Shown: piece after piece, positions 47,557 through 56,414 of the stretch
Layout: the number at the start of each line of letters is the position of its first letter
Position numbering within the stretch: position 1 is the first letter of the stretch
Origin: Nostoc punctiforme NIES-2108
Lineage (GTDB): Bacteria; Cyanobacteriota; Cyanobacteriia; Cyanobacteriales; Nostocaceae
Direction of reading: 5' to 3'
Assembly: GCA_003326195.1 (NCBI GenBank)
Contig: LXQE01000136.1
Location: forward strand, 368,455 to 432,454
Length of the DNA stretch: 64,000 bases
Notes under the pieces: model-generated
Told to the model about the DNA's origin: nothing
The model's database searches: none
Seen by the model: the letters and a program-made list of their open reading frames with translations, nothing else
Made by a program: the position numbers and the translations under genes

Positions 47557-47592
47557 AATATTCTCCTGTGCTTTAATTTTTTCTTGAGATAA

Positions 47593-48699
47593 TTACTTAT
47601 TTGCTAGAACCTCTGAAGGAGTAATTTTGGCGTACTCTTCAGGTGTCAAAAACCCGTCCTTAACATTTACCTTCTTAGGAATAAGACCTAAGCTGTACCA
47701 CTTATCTGCAACTTCCTGTTGCTTAGTAATAGTTTTATCAGTGATTGGTAGCAACCCATAGTCATATTTTTTATGCATTATTTCTAGAGTTGGTGGATCT
47801 AGTTGAGTTACAGGAGCAAGTAGTTGTGCTACTTCTTTGGGATGATCCTTAGTCCAGATTTCTGCCTTTTCAAGTTCCTCTAGAAACACTTTGATAACAT
47901 CAGGATGAGCCTGATAAAATTGGCGTGAAGTTGAATAAAAATTGCCAGTATCCCGTAACTTCCCACCATCGGCTAAAACACGAGCTATTTTATTTTGTAC
48001 ATTTCTAGTAGCGAATGGCTCCCAAATATACCAAGCATCCACCTTGTTCTGACTAAATGCCGCATTTGCATCTGGCGGCGCTAAAAAAACTGATTGGACA
48101 TCGCTCAGTTTTAGTCCTGCATCTTCTAACGCTTTAACTAATAAGTAGTGGCCGATAGAAGCTTTCTGGAAAGCTACTTTTTTACCTTTCAAATCGGCAA
48201 CACTTTTAATCGGAGAGTTGACAGGAACTAAAAGTGAAATAGCTTTACCACTGGGGCGTGTAGTAGCTAGATAAACAAGAGGCGCTCCGGCTGCTTGTGA
48301 AAATACAGGAGGCGATTCGGCTGTAGATGCGATATCCAGTCCATTGGCATTCAATGCTTCTAGCTGTTGTGGCCCAGCCGCAAACTCAGGCCACTGTACT
48401 TTAAAACCCAGAGGCTCTAATCGCTTTTCTAAGGAACCCTGTTTTTCTAAAACTGCTAAAGCAGAAAGTTGTTTTGAACGTACAATCCGTACTACTTGCT
48501 TCTCAGTTGACTTCTGTGTAGTGCTAGATGCAGCTACAGATTCAGGGGAAGCTGATGACTGCTGAATGTTATTTTTGGCTTCACCACAACTCGATAAGAC
48601 TGTCGATAGCATTAAGCAGTAGCCCAAAGCAAACAACAACGAACGACGCGTTGTTCTCTGGTTTTTCCTGAATTCAAACTTTCCTTTTAAAGCTGGCAT
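47593..48699 (-). CDS. SsuA-like sulfonate-binding protein 3 (lipoprotein)
   Basis: 368 aa. Signal with candidate lipobox cysteine C38 (S-T-V-L-S-S-C). Binding core: E-K-R-L-E-P-L-G-F-K-V-Q-W, D-I-A-S-T-A-E-S-P-P-V-F, V-A-D-L-K-G-K-K-V-A-F-Q-K. The ligand loop reads A-E-S-P-P-V-F instead of G-E-T-P-P-I-F, suggesting a different ligand from proteins 1 and 2. Co-directional with the dioxygenase, spacing 36 bp. Confidence 0.86.
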   Translation of the reverse strand: MPALKGKFEFRKNQRTTRRSLLFALGYCLMLSTVLSSCGEAKNNIQQSSASPESVAASSTTQKSTEKQVVRIVRSKQLSALAVLEKQGSLEKRLEPLGFKVQWPEFAAGPQQLEALNANGLDIASTAESPPVFSQAAGAPLVYLATTRPSGKAISLLVPVNSPIKSVADLKGKKVAFQKASIGHYLLVKALEDAGLKLSDVQSVFLAPPDANAAFSQNKVDAWYIWEPFATRNVQNKIARVLADGGKLRDTGNFYSTSRQFYQAHPDVIKVFLEELEKAEIWTKDHPKEVAQLLAPVTQLDPPTLEIMHKKYDYGLLPITDKTITKQQEVADKWYSLGLIPKKVNVKDGFLTPEEYAKITPSEVLANK

Positions 48700-48815
48700 G
48701 GGTTGTTATTTTTATTCCTCGATCGGTGGTTTAAACGATTATGATTAATTCCGAATGAAATAATCATAAGAACTCTCATAAGAAGAGAGAAGAGCTTGGT
48801 TAATCCTGAATTCTG

Positions 48816-48849
48816 TTAGCGCAGTGGGGCGTAGCCCATTCTGAATTCT
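48816..48849. repeat. GTTAGCGCAG dispersed repeat, copy 1
   Basis: GTTAGCGCAGTGGGGCGTAG followed by CCCATTCTGAATTC. A second copy is at 50328-50368. Confidence 0.6.
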
Positions 48850-48860
48850 CTTTTAATAAA

Positions 48861-49889
48861 TCAACTCTTAGGTTTCCATACTGCATCTTTGATTTGAAAA
48901 GTTTTAGGAATCAGCTTTTGACTGTAGAAAAGTTCAACTACCTGCTGTTGTTCGGCGACAAATTCATCAGTTATATCAAATACCCCTAAGATCGGTCGCC
49001 TTTCTAAAGCCCATTTCCAGACTCCTGGTTCTTGTCTAGTTTGCGCTGCCAATAAATTAGCAACTTCATTGGGATTAGCTTTAGCCCATTCTTCTACTTT
49101 TCTTTGTTCTTCCAAAATTACCTTCACTAAGTCGGGGTGATTTTCAGCAAAATTGCGTGTAGCGATATAGTAGGCTCTTTGAGGAGCGACATCAGAACCT
49201 TTGGCTAGAACTCGTATTTCATTTGCTCGCTCTTTCCGAGCATAAAACGGATCGCTAGTAGGTAAAACATCAACCCTGGCACTTTCAAAAGCAACCTGAC
49301 TTTCTGGAATAGTCAGGTAAACAGGTTGAATATCATTGAGAGTTAATCCGGCACTTGCTATAGCTTTCAAAAGCAAATATTGCAGAGCTGTTCCTTTTTG
49401 GATCGCAACTTTCTTACCCTTGAGTTCCGCAAGAGTTTTGATTGGTGAATCCTTACGGACAATAACTGCTTGAGCGCCTGCGTTGGAACCAGTTGCAGCA
49501 ACATAAACAATAGGATTATCACCAGCTTGAGCAAAAATCGGTGGTAGATTTCCAACGTTGCCAATATCAACACTGTTTGCGGCCATTGCTTCCATCATTG
49601 GCGGGCCGCCCCGAAATTCTATCCACTTGATAGCAATGCCATCAGCAGCAAAGCGCTTTTCCAAATAGCCCTGAGCTTTGAGTAGGTTTAGACCTGGTGT
49701 ACCGCTTTGATGACCAATATTGATAACCTCTAATTTTTTTGAGCTTGCAATAGTTGGCTCAACTTGGGGACTATTGCTTTGAGTGCTTGGAGAGCTACAG
49801 CCTGTAACTAACAGAAAAGTCGTAAACGCCAGCAAAAAATAACGAGCTATATTCGCAGGCAACCATGACTTTCTGTAGCTTATGAACAT
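48861..49889 (-). CDS. SsuA-like sulfonate-binding protein 4 (lipoprotein)
   Basis: 342 aa. Lipobox L-L-V-T-G-C31. Binding core: I-N-I-G-H-Q-S-G-T-P-G-L-N, D-I-G-N-V-G-N-L-P-P-I-F, L-A-E-L-K-G-K-K-V-A-I-Q-K-G-T. The ligand loop G-N-L-P-P-I-F differs again. Separated from binding protein 3 by 161 bp holding a dispersed repeat, so it may have its own promoter or terminator. Confidence 0.86.
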   Translation of the reverse strand: MFISYRKSWLPANIARYFLLAFTTFLLVTGCSSPSTQSNSPQVEPTIASSKKLEVINIGHQSGTPGLNLLKAQGYLEKRFAADGIAIKWIEFRGGPPMMEAMAANSVDIGNVGNLPPIFAQAGDNPIVYVAATGSNAGAQAVIVRKDSPIKTLAELKGKKVAIQKGTALQYLLLKAIASAGLTLNDIQPVYLTIPESQVAFESARVDVLPTSDPFYARKERANEIRVLAKGSDVAPQRAYYIATRNFAENHPDLVKVILEEQRKVEEWAKANPNEVANLLAAQTRQEPGVWKWALERRPILGVFDITDEFVAEQQQVVELFYSQKLIPKTFQIKDAVWKPKS

Positions 49890-50391
49890 GATTAAATGTA
49901 ATTTCTTGAGGTAAGTGGATATTTTTAGTTTTGATTTTTTTAGACTGAATTTTATTGATAATTCAGATTTAAAAAGTAGACAATTGGTTTTTCAAAATAC
50001 GATAAATCCAAGACGCGATTTATCGCGTCTCTACAAGGAGATTGGGCTTATATGAATGTATTTAGTTATAGATACTCTGACCACTTTTATAAAAACCATT
50101 TCTATCATGTTTACGCGTCATGGAGAACATTTTTTTAATAAATAAAAATAATTTTTGGGATTTTTTTAAATAGAAAAGAGAGTGGGTATTACCCACCCTA
50201 TAACGACTCGAGGAACTGAGAATTTAAGAGTTGAGAGGGAAAAATTTAGGAAGTGGAGTGAGTAGTGCCCACTCCATGAGGGTGCTAGTGGAAGATTTAA
50301 ATTTGTGGCGTTTTGATTCTGACTCCTGTTAGCGCAGCGGGGTGTAGCCCATTCTGACTTCTGAATTCTTCTTCAATCGTGTTCAATTTTG
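49890..50391. other. intergenic with several palindromic repeats
   Basis: 502 bp. Contains AGACGCGATT/ATCGCGTCT (50011-50030), a GTGGGTATTACCCAC hairpin near 50182, a GGAGTGAG...CCACTCC hairpin near 50256, and copy 2 of the GTTAGCGCAG repeat (50328-50368). No gene. Confidence 0.45.
50328..50368. repeat. GTTAGCGCAG dispersed repeat, copy 2
   Basis: GTTAGCGCAGCGGGGTGTAG followed by CCCATTCTGACTTCTGAATT; partner of 48816-48849. Confidence 0.6.
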
Positions 50392-51213
50392 CTATTGCTT
50401 CCAAGCAACTAAAATTGTAGCTTTGAGTTCTTCTGTAAAATGTCCAGACGGCTCAACTGCTAGTAGCGCTTCTCTAAGATCCTTTTCAAATGCTGGAGCG
50501 TTATCGCCATAGAAAATTTTCAGAGAGAAGGCTGTAGTGTATAAATAGCCTAGATAGCTATCGACAGTCCAAGATTTTTCAAATGGCACTTCATAGGTTT
50601 CTTGACGAGCAAAAGCCGAGTTGCCAATTACGACTTCATGGGGAGGATCGAGTGGTTTACGAGTGCCTTGTCCTCGTTGTCCAGTCCGGCGTTCTTCACC
50701 TAACCATTTTTTCACTACTCCAACAGCAGCTTGTTTCCAAGGTAGATTGCTTTCCCAAGGGTTATCACCAGTGTTAAGCAGTGCTAGTCCACCATCATCA
50801 GTTAGCAATTCAAAAAGGCGCTCAAGCACTAGTTCGCGTTCCATCCAGTGGAAGGCTCTACCAATAGTGGTTAACTTAAATTTCCCTAAACTAGAGTCGA
50901 TGAATTCGGCTCCTTGTTCTAACCAAGTAATATTATTTGTTCCGACTGCTGCTGCTTGCCGTTTAGCTTCTGCAATCATTTCTGGATCGGGATCGATCGC
51001 AACAACTTCCTCAAATCTGGTTCGCAGAGGAATGGAAATTAATCCTGGGCCAGTACCTAAATCAAGGAGTCGTCCTTGACCATTGAGATTAAATATTTCG
51101 GCTAGTTTGTCGAATACAACCGATGGGTATTTGGTTCTATATTGAGCGTAGCCCTCAGCAGCTCCCTCAAATAAACTTGGGTCGTAGGTAGGAAGTGTTT
51201 TTAGTTGAGTCAT
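50392..51213 (-). CDS. class I SAM-dependent methyltransferase
   Basis: 273 aa from ATG 51213 (MTQLKTLPTYDPSLF). An in-frame extension to 51264 is made of CCAATGCCCAAT repeat text and is rejected. Motif I L-L-D-L-G-T-G-P-G (about 45-53), acidic residue in V-V-A-I-D-P-D-P-E. Resembles ubiquinone/menaquinone-type small-molecule methyltransferases. Lies 87 bp after the SfnB-like monooxygenase gene, same strand, so possibly part of the sulfur unit. Substrate unknown. Confidence 0.85.
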   Translation of the reverse strand: MTQLKTLPTYDPSLFEGAAEGYAQYRTKYPSVVFDKLAEIFNLNGQGRLLDLGTGPGLISIPLRTRFEEVVAIDPDPEMIAEAKRQAAAVGTNNITWLEQGAEFIDSSLGKFKLTTIGRAFHWMERELVLERLFELLTDDGGLALLNTGDNPWESNLPWKQAAVGVVKKWLGEERRTGQRGQGTRKPLDPPHEVVIGNSAFARQETYEVPFEKSWTVDSYLGYLYTTAFSLKIFYGDNAPAFEKDLREALLAVEPSGHFTEELKATILVAWKQ

Positions 51214-51300
51214 ATCAATTTTAGATTGTTGGGCATTGGGTATTGGGCATTGGGCATGGGGCATTGGTTATTCCCCTTGTCTCCTTTATCACCCTTTTCT

Positions 51301-52482
51301 CTAAGAATATTGGGTGATTACGGGTAGTTGATCGTTAAGTACCCAATCGCCGATCGCACGCAATTTGTAATCCACAGGATCGTGCAGGGTAAAGGTTCGC
51401 AAATCCCGCCAGTAACGGTCAAATCCATATTTGGTTGCTGTAGCGCGAGTTCCCGTAACTTCAAAGATGCGGTTGGTTATATCTATACCTACACGGGTAG
51501 CTAATGCTTTGGCTGCGGAAACTGCGATCGCAACTTCTCCTCTCTCTTGATGAGTCAGCAATACATCCTTTTCCCAGGCTGCTTGTACCTTCTCGGCTGC
51601 TTGGTCGGCTAGAGCGATCGCAGCCTGAATTTCCACCCAAAAGTCTCCGTAATGATGCAGAATATATGGGTCTTGAGTCGCACTATCTACCCCTGATGTA
51701 ATCCACGGTTGAGTAGTAGTTTTAGTATATTCACGAGCAGCAATGAAGGCTCCTTTAGTAATTCCTAGATAAACGTTAGTTTTTGTTAGCTGGGCAATAA
51801 TACCAAGAAAAGTTGAGAAGGCACTATCATGGGGATTTGGTGGCCCCAAAATCTCATCTTTTTCTACTAAGACATTGTTAAATGTATAACTACCGCTATC
51901 AGTGCGACGTTGCCCAATATTATCCCAATCTTGATTAGAAACTAACCCTTCTCTATCTTTGGGAATTATAAATATGAAGGGCAATTCTACACCATCTTCT
52001 AAAGCGGAGAATACCCGATAATCTGCAACGGAAATACCTGTACCAAAGCTTTTAACACCATTAACCCGAAAATTCTCACCTTCCGGGTTAATTTTCAGCC
52101 TACTATCCTTTGTATTAATGGCATTTGCCCAAAATAAGTTTTTCTTAGCAGTTTCTCTATAATATTTTTCCTTTTGGGCTGGTGTCCCGGAAACGTGACC
52201 CAAAGCCGTCAAATTGAGATGATTACCATATAACTGACCAATTGATCCATCTACTTTTGATAGTTTTCTAACAATTTTTAAGGCATCAATCCAAGTTGCG
52301 CCAATGCCACCATATTGCTTGGGTACAATCAGTGGTAATAAACCACTTTCACGTAGTTTATTAATTTCCTCTTCTGGAACTCCAGCTTTAGCATCTCGTT
52401 CAACTGCGGATTGAGCAAGTTCCTTGAATAGAGAAGTTGCTAAGTCAATGTAATCCTTTGGTTTTGTAATATCTAGTACCAT
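51301..52482 (-). CDS. acyl-CoA dehydrogenase-fold flavin monooxygenase (SfnB/DszC-like)
   Basis: 393 aa. Acyl-CoA dehydrogenase fold: N-terminal helices, a beta-domain with V-N-G-V-K-S-F-G-T-G and R-R-T-D-S-G-S-Y-T-F-N-N-V, and a C-terminal helical part with R-Y-W-R-D-L-R-T-F-T-L-H-D-P. That last motif is characteristic of the SfnB/DszC monooxygenase branch, which uses reduced flavin to oxidise sulfur compounds, not of true dehydrogenases. Start ATG 52482; TTG codons upstream (52491) are less likely. Context with sulfonate genes supports a desulfurisation role. Exact substrate unknown. Confidence 0.82.
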   Translation of the reverse strand: MVLDITKPKDYIDLATSLFKELAQSAVERDAKAGVPEEEINKLRESGLLPLIVPKQYGGIGATWIDALKIVRKLSKVDGSIGQLYGNHLNLTALGHVSGTPAQKEKYYRETAKKNLFWANAINTKDSRLKINPEGENFRVNGVKSFGTGISVADYRVFSALEDGVELPFIFIIPKDREGLVSNQDWDNIGQRRTDSGSYTFNNVLVEKDEILGPPNPHDSAFSTFLGIIAQLTKTNVYLGITKGAFIAAREYTKTTTQPWITSGVDSATQDPYILHHYGDFWVEIQAAIALADQAAEKVQAAWEKDVLLTHQERGEVAIAVSAAKALATRVGIDITNRIFEVTGTRATATKYGFDRYWRDLRTFTLHDPVDYKLRAIGDWVLNDQLPVITQYS

Positions 52483-52528
52483 AATCAACAAATCATCCTT
52501 TTAGGGATTTCCAACCACCAAATTATCC

Positions 52529-52658
52529 AAATAAACGAACCACAGAGACGCAGAGAACGCAGAGGGACGAGAAATAAAGAGGATTTTTGCATCAGTTTTA
52601 GGATATTTTTTCAACTCTCATTTCTCCGTGTCCTCTGCGCCTCTGCGGTTCGTTATTT
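52529..52658. repeat. MITE-like element, AAATAAACGAACC ends
   Basis: About 130 bp with imperfect terminal inverted repeats: AAATAAACGAACC (52529) and GGTTCGTTATTT (ending 52658), each followed inward by CAGAG and CGCAGAG words. Non-coding. This AACCGCAGAGGCGCAGAG palindrome is widespread in Nostoc-type genomes. Confidence 0.6.
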
Positions 52659-52783
52659 AAGAGAAATGTAGGGTGGGCAAGGCCCACCTACAAGTGAACA
52701 GAGGAAATGGAACATGGAACGTTGCAATTGTCCTTTGTCATTAGTCCTTTGTCCTTTGCATAATGACTAATGACAAATGACAG
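52659..52783. repeat. GTCCTTTGTC / GACAAATGAC repeat
   Basis: After a GTGGGCAAGGCCCAC hairpin (about 52673), TTAGTCCTTTGTCCTTTG faces CTAATGACAAATGAC just before the amidohydrolase stop. Same heptamer family as inside hppD. Confidence 0.6.
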
Positions 52784-54265
52784 TTATTTCTTAGCCGCCA
52801 AATATTCGTTTGCGGCTTTCTCAACACCTGTACCCTTGAAGAAGTCTTGATTGAGACTGGTGTACAATTCCAAGGGATGGATTGAGAGGAAGTAGCGGAG
52901 GTCTTCTTCGGTAATGATTTCGCGTTCTGCCATTGAGTAGGCGTTGGCAGTAACGGCAGTAATATCTGGCACATCCCAGTGACCGGAATCGGAACCCAAG
53001 AAGGCTTTAACGCGATCGCCAAAAGGATTAGCTGCACGATTAAAGGCTTGACTGACACGGGTATCGTCTGATTCTGTACCGAAGTAGAAATGATTCAAGA
53101 AGCGATCGCGTACATCTTCTGGCTTCTCAATTCCTGCTAGTTCAAATTCGTCGAGTTCGCCTGGATCTTCAGGAGCCAATAATTGATGGTGGAATCCTAA
53201 ACCGTCACCAATTTTATCTAAGCGTCCATCTACAAGTTCGCCACCGTAACGAGTGTACAACTCAACAAGTGCTTCCTTGTCGATAATGGCAGGGTTGTTA
53301 TTTGACAACAAATGTTGTTTGTTGCGGGTTTCCCAATGCCAAATAATATCAGCGTAGAGACTAGCACCCCAAGCTGAACCACCTTCTAAAAAGGCAAACT
53401 TTAATTGCGGGAAGCGGCGGGTAACTCCACCAAAGAACAGCGATTTGCATAATGCTTCGGCTGCAAAGGCAAAGTGATTAATGTGATTGTACTGGGCGTT
53501 GGTGACAGAACGCTGAGTTGTCCAACCTTGGCTAGAAGCGTGAGTTGTGGGTACAACTTTCAGTTCTACGCACTTAGCCCAGAATGGATCGTAATCATAC
53601 TCACTATCTAAGCCAAAGTTATCAATCCAAACCACTTCGTTAGCTACTTCTTTGCCATATTTCTCAAAGGCGGGAATTGGACGACGGACGTAACCAGGAA
53701 TTTGAATTGCTTTGAGTCCCAGAACATTCACTGCATATTCCAATTCTTCAATCCCTTCTTCGGGAGTGTGCAAGGGAATTGCCGCAATGGGTGTTAATCG
53801 GTCAGAATAAGGACGGAAAATATCAGCATGGTAGGTGTTAACTGCCCGACAAACAGCCCGCCGCATTTCTTCGTTACCGATATTCGGGGCCATTGTTGCT
53901 AAGTTGGGGTACACAACGGCAAAGTCTGTACCTGCTTCTTGCAAGCGTTCGTGCAGCAACTTGGGCAAGCTAATGGTAGCCAAATTCAAAGTATTTTTTG
54001 TGGGACGACCCCACCAGTTAGGGCGATTGGTACGATAAGCAAAACGTTCTTCCCAAGTTTGCTTGTACCACTTAAAGCGGGAAGATCCTGGTAAATTTTC
54101 TTTGAAACGTTCGACAAGTTCAGTTCCACCAACTTGTTCTAAATAATCCAAGACTGCTGGTTCAAATTCTTGGGTATGTACATCGGTATCAATGATTGGA
54201 TAACCAAGTTTTTCCCGAATTTGAGCAGACCTGGTTTTTTGTGGGCGGTCTAAAGCGATCGTCAT
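52784..54265 (-). CDS. large amidohydrolase-family metal-dependent hydrolase, copy A
   Basis: 493 aa. TIM-barrel amidohydrolase of the ACMSD / resorcylate-decarboxylase-like branch. Putative metal ligands: D-T-D-V-H near residue 30 (first strand), H in P-T-T-H-A (about 245), and the aspartate in F-L-G-S-D-S-G-H-W-D near the end. About 150 residues longer than typical members, with an N-terminal aromatic-rich segment (W-E-E-R-F-A-Y-R). Such enzymes decarboxylate or hydrolyse small (often aromatic) carboxylates. 48 bp after its paralogue. Substrate unknown. Confidence 0.85.
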   Translation of the reverse strand: MTIALDRPQKTRSAQIREKLGYPIIDTDVHTQEFEPAVLDYLEQVGGTELVERFKENLPGSSRFKWYKQTWEERFAYRTNRPNWWGRPTKNTLNLATISLPKLLHERLQEAGTDFAVVYPNLATMAPNIGNEEMRRAVCRAVNTYHADIFRPYSDRLTPIAAIPLHTPEEGIEELEYAVNVLGLKAIQIPGYVRRPIPAFEKYGKEVANEVVWIDNFGLDSEYDYDPFWAKCVELKVVPTTHASSQGWTTQRSVTNAQYNHINHFAFAAEALCKSLFFGGVTRRFPQLKFAFLEGGSAWGASLYADIIWHWETRNKQHLLSNNNPAIIDKEALVELYTRYGGELVDGRLDKIGDGLGFHHQLLAPEDPGELDEFELAGIEKPEDVRDRFLNHFYFGTESDDTRVSQAFNRAANPFGDRVKAFLGSDSGHWDVPDITAVTANAYSMAEREIITEEDLRYFLSIHPLELYTSLNQDFFKGTGVEKAANEYLAAKK

Positions 54266-54313
54266 GATAGTTTACCCTCATCAAATGTTTATGATTCTTG
54301 TAGAGACGGCGAT

Positions 54314-55807
54314 TTATCGCGTCTCTTTCGCAGCCAAAAATTCATCTGCTGTTTTCTCCACAGCCGTACCTTTGAAGAAGTCACGATTCAGGCTGGTGTA
54401 CAACTCCAAGGGATGAATTGACAGGAAGTATTGCAAATCTTCTTCGCTGATAATCTTGCGTTCTACCATTGAATAGGTATTAGCAGCGATCGCAGTAATA
54501 TCCGGTACGTCCCAATGACCGGAATCGGAACCCAAGAATGCTTTAACGCGATCGCCATAAGGGTTAGCTTTCCGGTTAAAGGCTTGAGCTACACGGGTAT
54601 CATCTGATTCTGTCCCGAAGTAGAAGTGATTCAAGAAGCGATCGCGGATATCTTCTGGCTTGGTAACTCCTGCAACGGCGAATTCATCCAAATCACCTGG
54701 TTCTAGGGGAGATAATAACTCAGCGTGGAAACCTAAACCACTACCTAGCTGATCCAAACGACCATGTACTAATTCGCCACCATAGCGGGTATAAAGTTCT
54801 AGCAGTTCTTCGCGATCGATATTGGCGGGATTGTTGTTTTCCACCAAATGATCTTTATTGCGAGTATCCCAGTGCCAAATCAAATCGGTGTACAAACTAG
54901 CACCCCAAGCTGCACCTCCTTCTAAAAAGGCAAACTTGAGTGTGGGGAAGCGGTGAGTTACACCACCAAAGAACAGAGATTTACATAATGCTTCCGCAGC
55001 CGATGCAAAGTGACCAATATGGTTGTATTGGTAATTGCTAATGGAACGCCGATTGATCCAGCCCATACCGGAAGAGTGGGTGGTGGGTACAACTTTAAGT
55101 CCTACGCACTTTGCCCAGAAGGGATCGTAATCATATTTACTATCCAAGCCAAAGGTGTCAATCCAAATGGCTTCGTTAGCTACTTCTTCGCCATACTTCT
55201 CGAAGGCGGGAATGGGGCGGCGGATATGTCCGGGGATTTGAATTGCTTTGAGTCCCAGCACTTTCACCGCATATTCCAACTCTTCAATCGCCTCTTCGGG
55301 CGTATTCATTGGGATCGCAGCAATGGGTGTTAAGCGATCGCTATAAGGACGGAAAATATCAGCGTGGTAAGTATTAGCTGCCCGACAAACAGCCCGCCGC
55401 ATTTCTTCATGACCGATGTGTGGGGCCATCGTTGCCAAGTTGGGGTACACAACGGCAAAGTCTGTACCAGCTTCTTGTAAGCGTTCGTGCAACAACTTTG
55501 GCAAGCTAATGGTAGCCAAATTTAGGGGATCGTTAGTGGGACGAGTCCAAAAAGGAGGGCGGGCGGTGCGGTAAGTGCGACGTTCATCCCAAGATTGTTT
55601 AAACCATTTAGAGCGAGATGCACCGGGTAAATGCTCTTGAAAACGCTCTGCGATCGCAGTTCCAGCAACTTGCTCTAAATAGTCTAAGAATGCTGGGGGA
55701 AATTCTTGAGTATGTACATCAGTATCAATGATCGGATAACCAAGTTTTTCGCGGATTTGAGCAGACTTGGTTTTATGTGGACGGTCTAGTGCAATAGTCA
55801 TGGCCAT
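54314..55807 (-). CDS. large amidohydrolase-family metal-dependent hydrolase, copy B
   Basis: 497 aa, collinear with copy A along its full length: same D-T-D-V-H and G-S-D-S-G-H-W-D sites. A tandem gene duplication kept in both copies, so specificities may differ. The start is ATG 55807 (or 55801, which gives the MTIALDRP start shared with copy A); extension to 55837 is unlikely. The last residues E-T-R and the stop codon are supplied by a copy of the dispersed AGAGACGCGATAAATCGCC palindrome, whereas copy A ends L-A-A-K-K. Confidence 0.85.
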   Translation of the reverse strand: MAMTIALDRPHKTKSAQIREKLGYPIIDTDVHTQEFPPAFLDYLEQVAGTAIAERFQEHLPGASRSKWFKQSWDERRTYRTARPPFWTRPTNDPLNLATISLPKLLHERLQEAGTDFAVVYPNLATMAPHIGHEEMRRAVCRAANTYHADIFRPYSDRLTPIAAIPMNTPEEAIEELEYAVKVLGLKAIQIPGHIRRPIPAFEKYGEEVANEAIWIDTFGLDSKYDYDPFWAKCVGLKVVPTTHSSGMGWINRRSISNYQYNHIGHFASAAEALCKSLFFGGVTHRFPTLKFAFLEGGAAWGASLYTDLIWHWDTRNKDHLVENNNPANIDREELLELYTRYGGELVHGRLDQLGSGLGFHAELLSPLEPGDLDEFAVAGVTKPEDIRDRFLNHFYFGTESDDTRVAQAFNRKANPYGDRVKAFLGSDSGHWDVPDITAIAANTYSMVERKIISEEDLQYFLSIHPLELYTSLNRDFFKGTAVEKTADEFLAAKETR

Positions 55808-55856
55808 TTTACCTAGATTTTCAAATGTATTGGTCAACAGGGAAGCGGAAAGTTAC

Positions 55857-55970
55857 AGGACTTACGCAAAATAATGGAAAAACGAACCGCAAAGGCGCAA
55901 AGGACACGTTCGCCCTTGGCGTTCCCGAAGGGTAGGAATGAGAGTTTTAGAGAGTTATTGCGTAAGTCCT
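55857..55970. repeat. 114-bp MITE-like element with 13-bp perfect TIRs
   Basis: AGGACTTACGCAA (55857-55869) and TTGCGTAAGTCCT (55958-55970) are exact inverted repeats. The interior carries AACCGCAAAGGCGCAAAGG and TTCGCCCTTGGCGTTCCCGA words and no ORF. Borders the minisatellite directly. Confidence 0.75.
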
Positions 55971-55980
55971 AAGTTTATAA

Positions 55981-56316
55981 GTCTGGAAATTGAGCCTTTG
56001 AGCTTGGAAGTTGAGCCTCTGAGCTTGGAAGTTGAGCCTTTGAGCTTGAAAGTTGAGCCTCTGAGCTTGGAAGTTGAGCCTCTGAGCTTGGAAGTTGAGC
56101 CTTTGAGCTTGGAAGTTGCACCTTTGAGCTTGGAAGTTGAGCCTTTGAGCTTGAAAATTGCACCTTTGAGCCTGGAAGTTGCACTTTTAAGCCTGGAAGT
56201 TGCACCTCTGAGCCTGGAAGTTGCAACTTTGAGCCTGAAAGTTGAGCCTTTGAACCTGGGAGTTGCACCTTTGAGCCTGAAAGTTGCACCTTTGAGCCTG
56301 AAAGTTGCTCCTTTAA
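55981..56316. repeat. 21-bp minisatellite, about 16 units
   Basis: Head-to-tail units of TTGAGCCTTTGAGCTTGGAA plus one base, exactly 21 bp, with scattered substitutions. It is open in frames on both strands: plus strand reads L-S-L-E-V-E-P heptads (55938-56444, but its ATG lies inside the MITE), minus strand reads S-K-L-K-G-S-T heptads (55955-56431). Neither ORF has a convincing start and ribosome-binding site or flanking domain, so I treat it as a repeat rather than a gene. Confidence 0.85.
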
Positions 56317-56414
56317 AAGACTTAATTACAGAAATTTGTTTTTCTTGCTCAGAAAAGTTACTGATTTCTGCCTCCTCATCTTCCTCATCTCCCCCACTCC
56401 CCACTCCCCATTTC

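Noticed and set aside
51214..51264. N-terminal extension of the methyltransferase
   Set aside because: Encoded by a CCAATGCCCAAT repeat; ATG 51213 gives a normal start.
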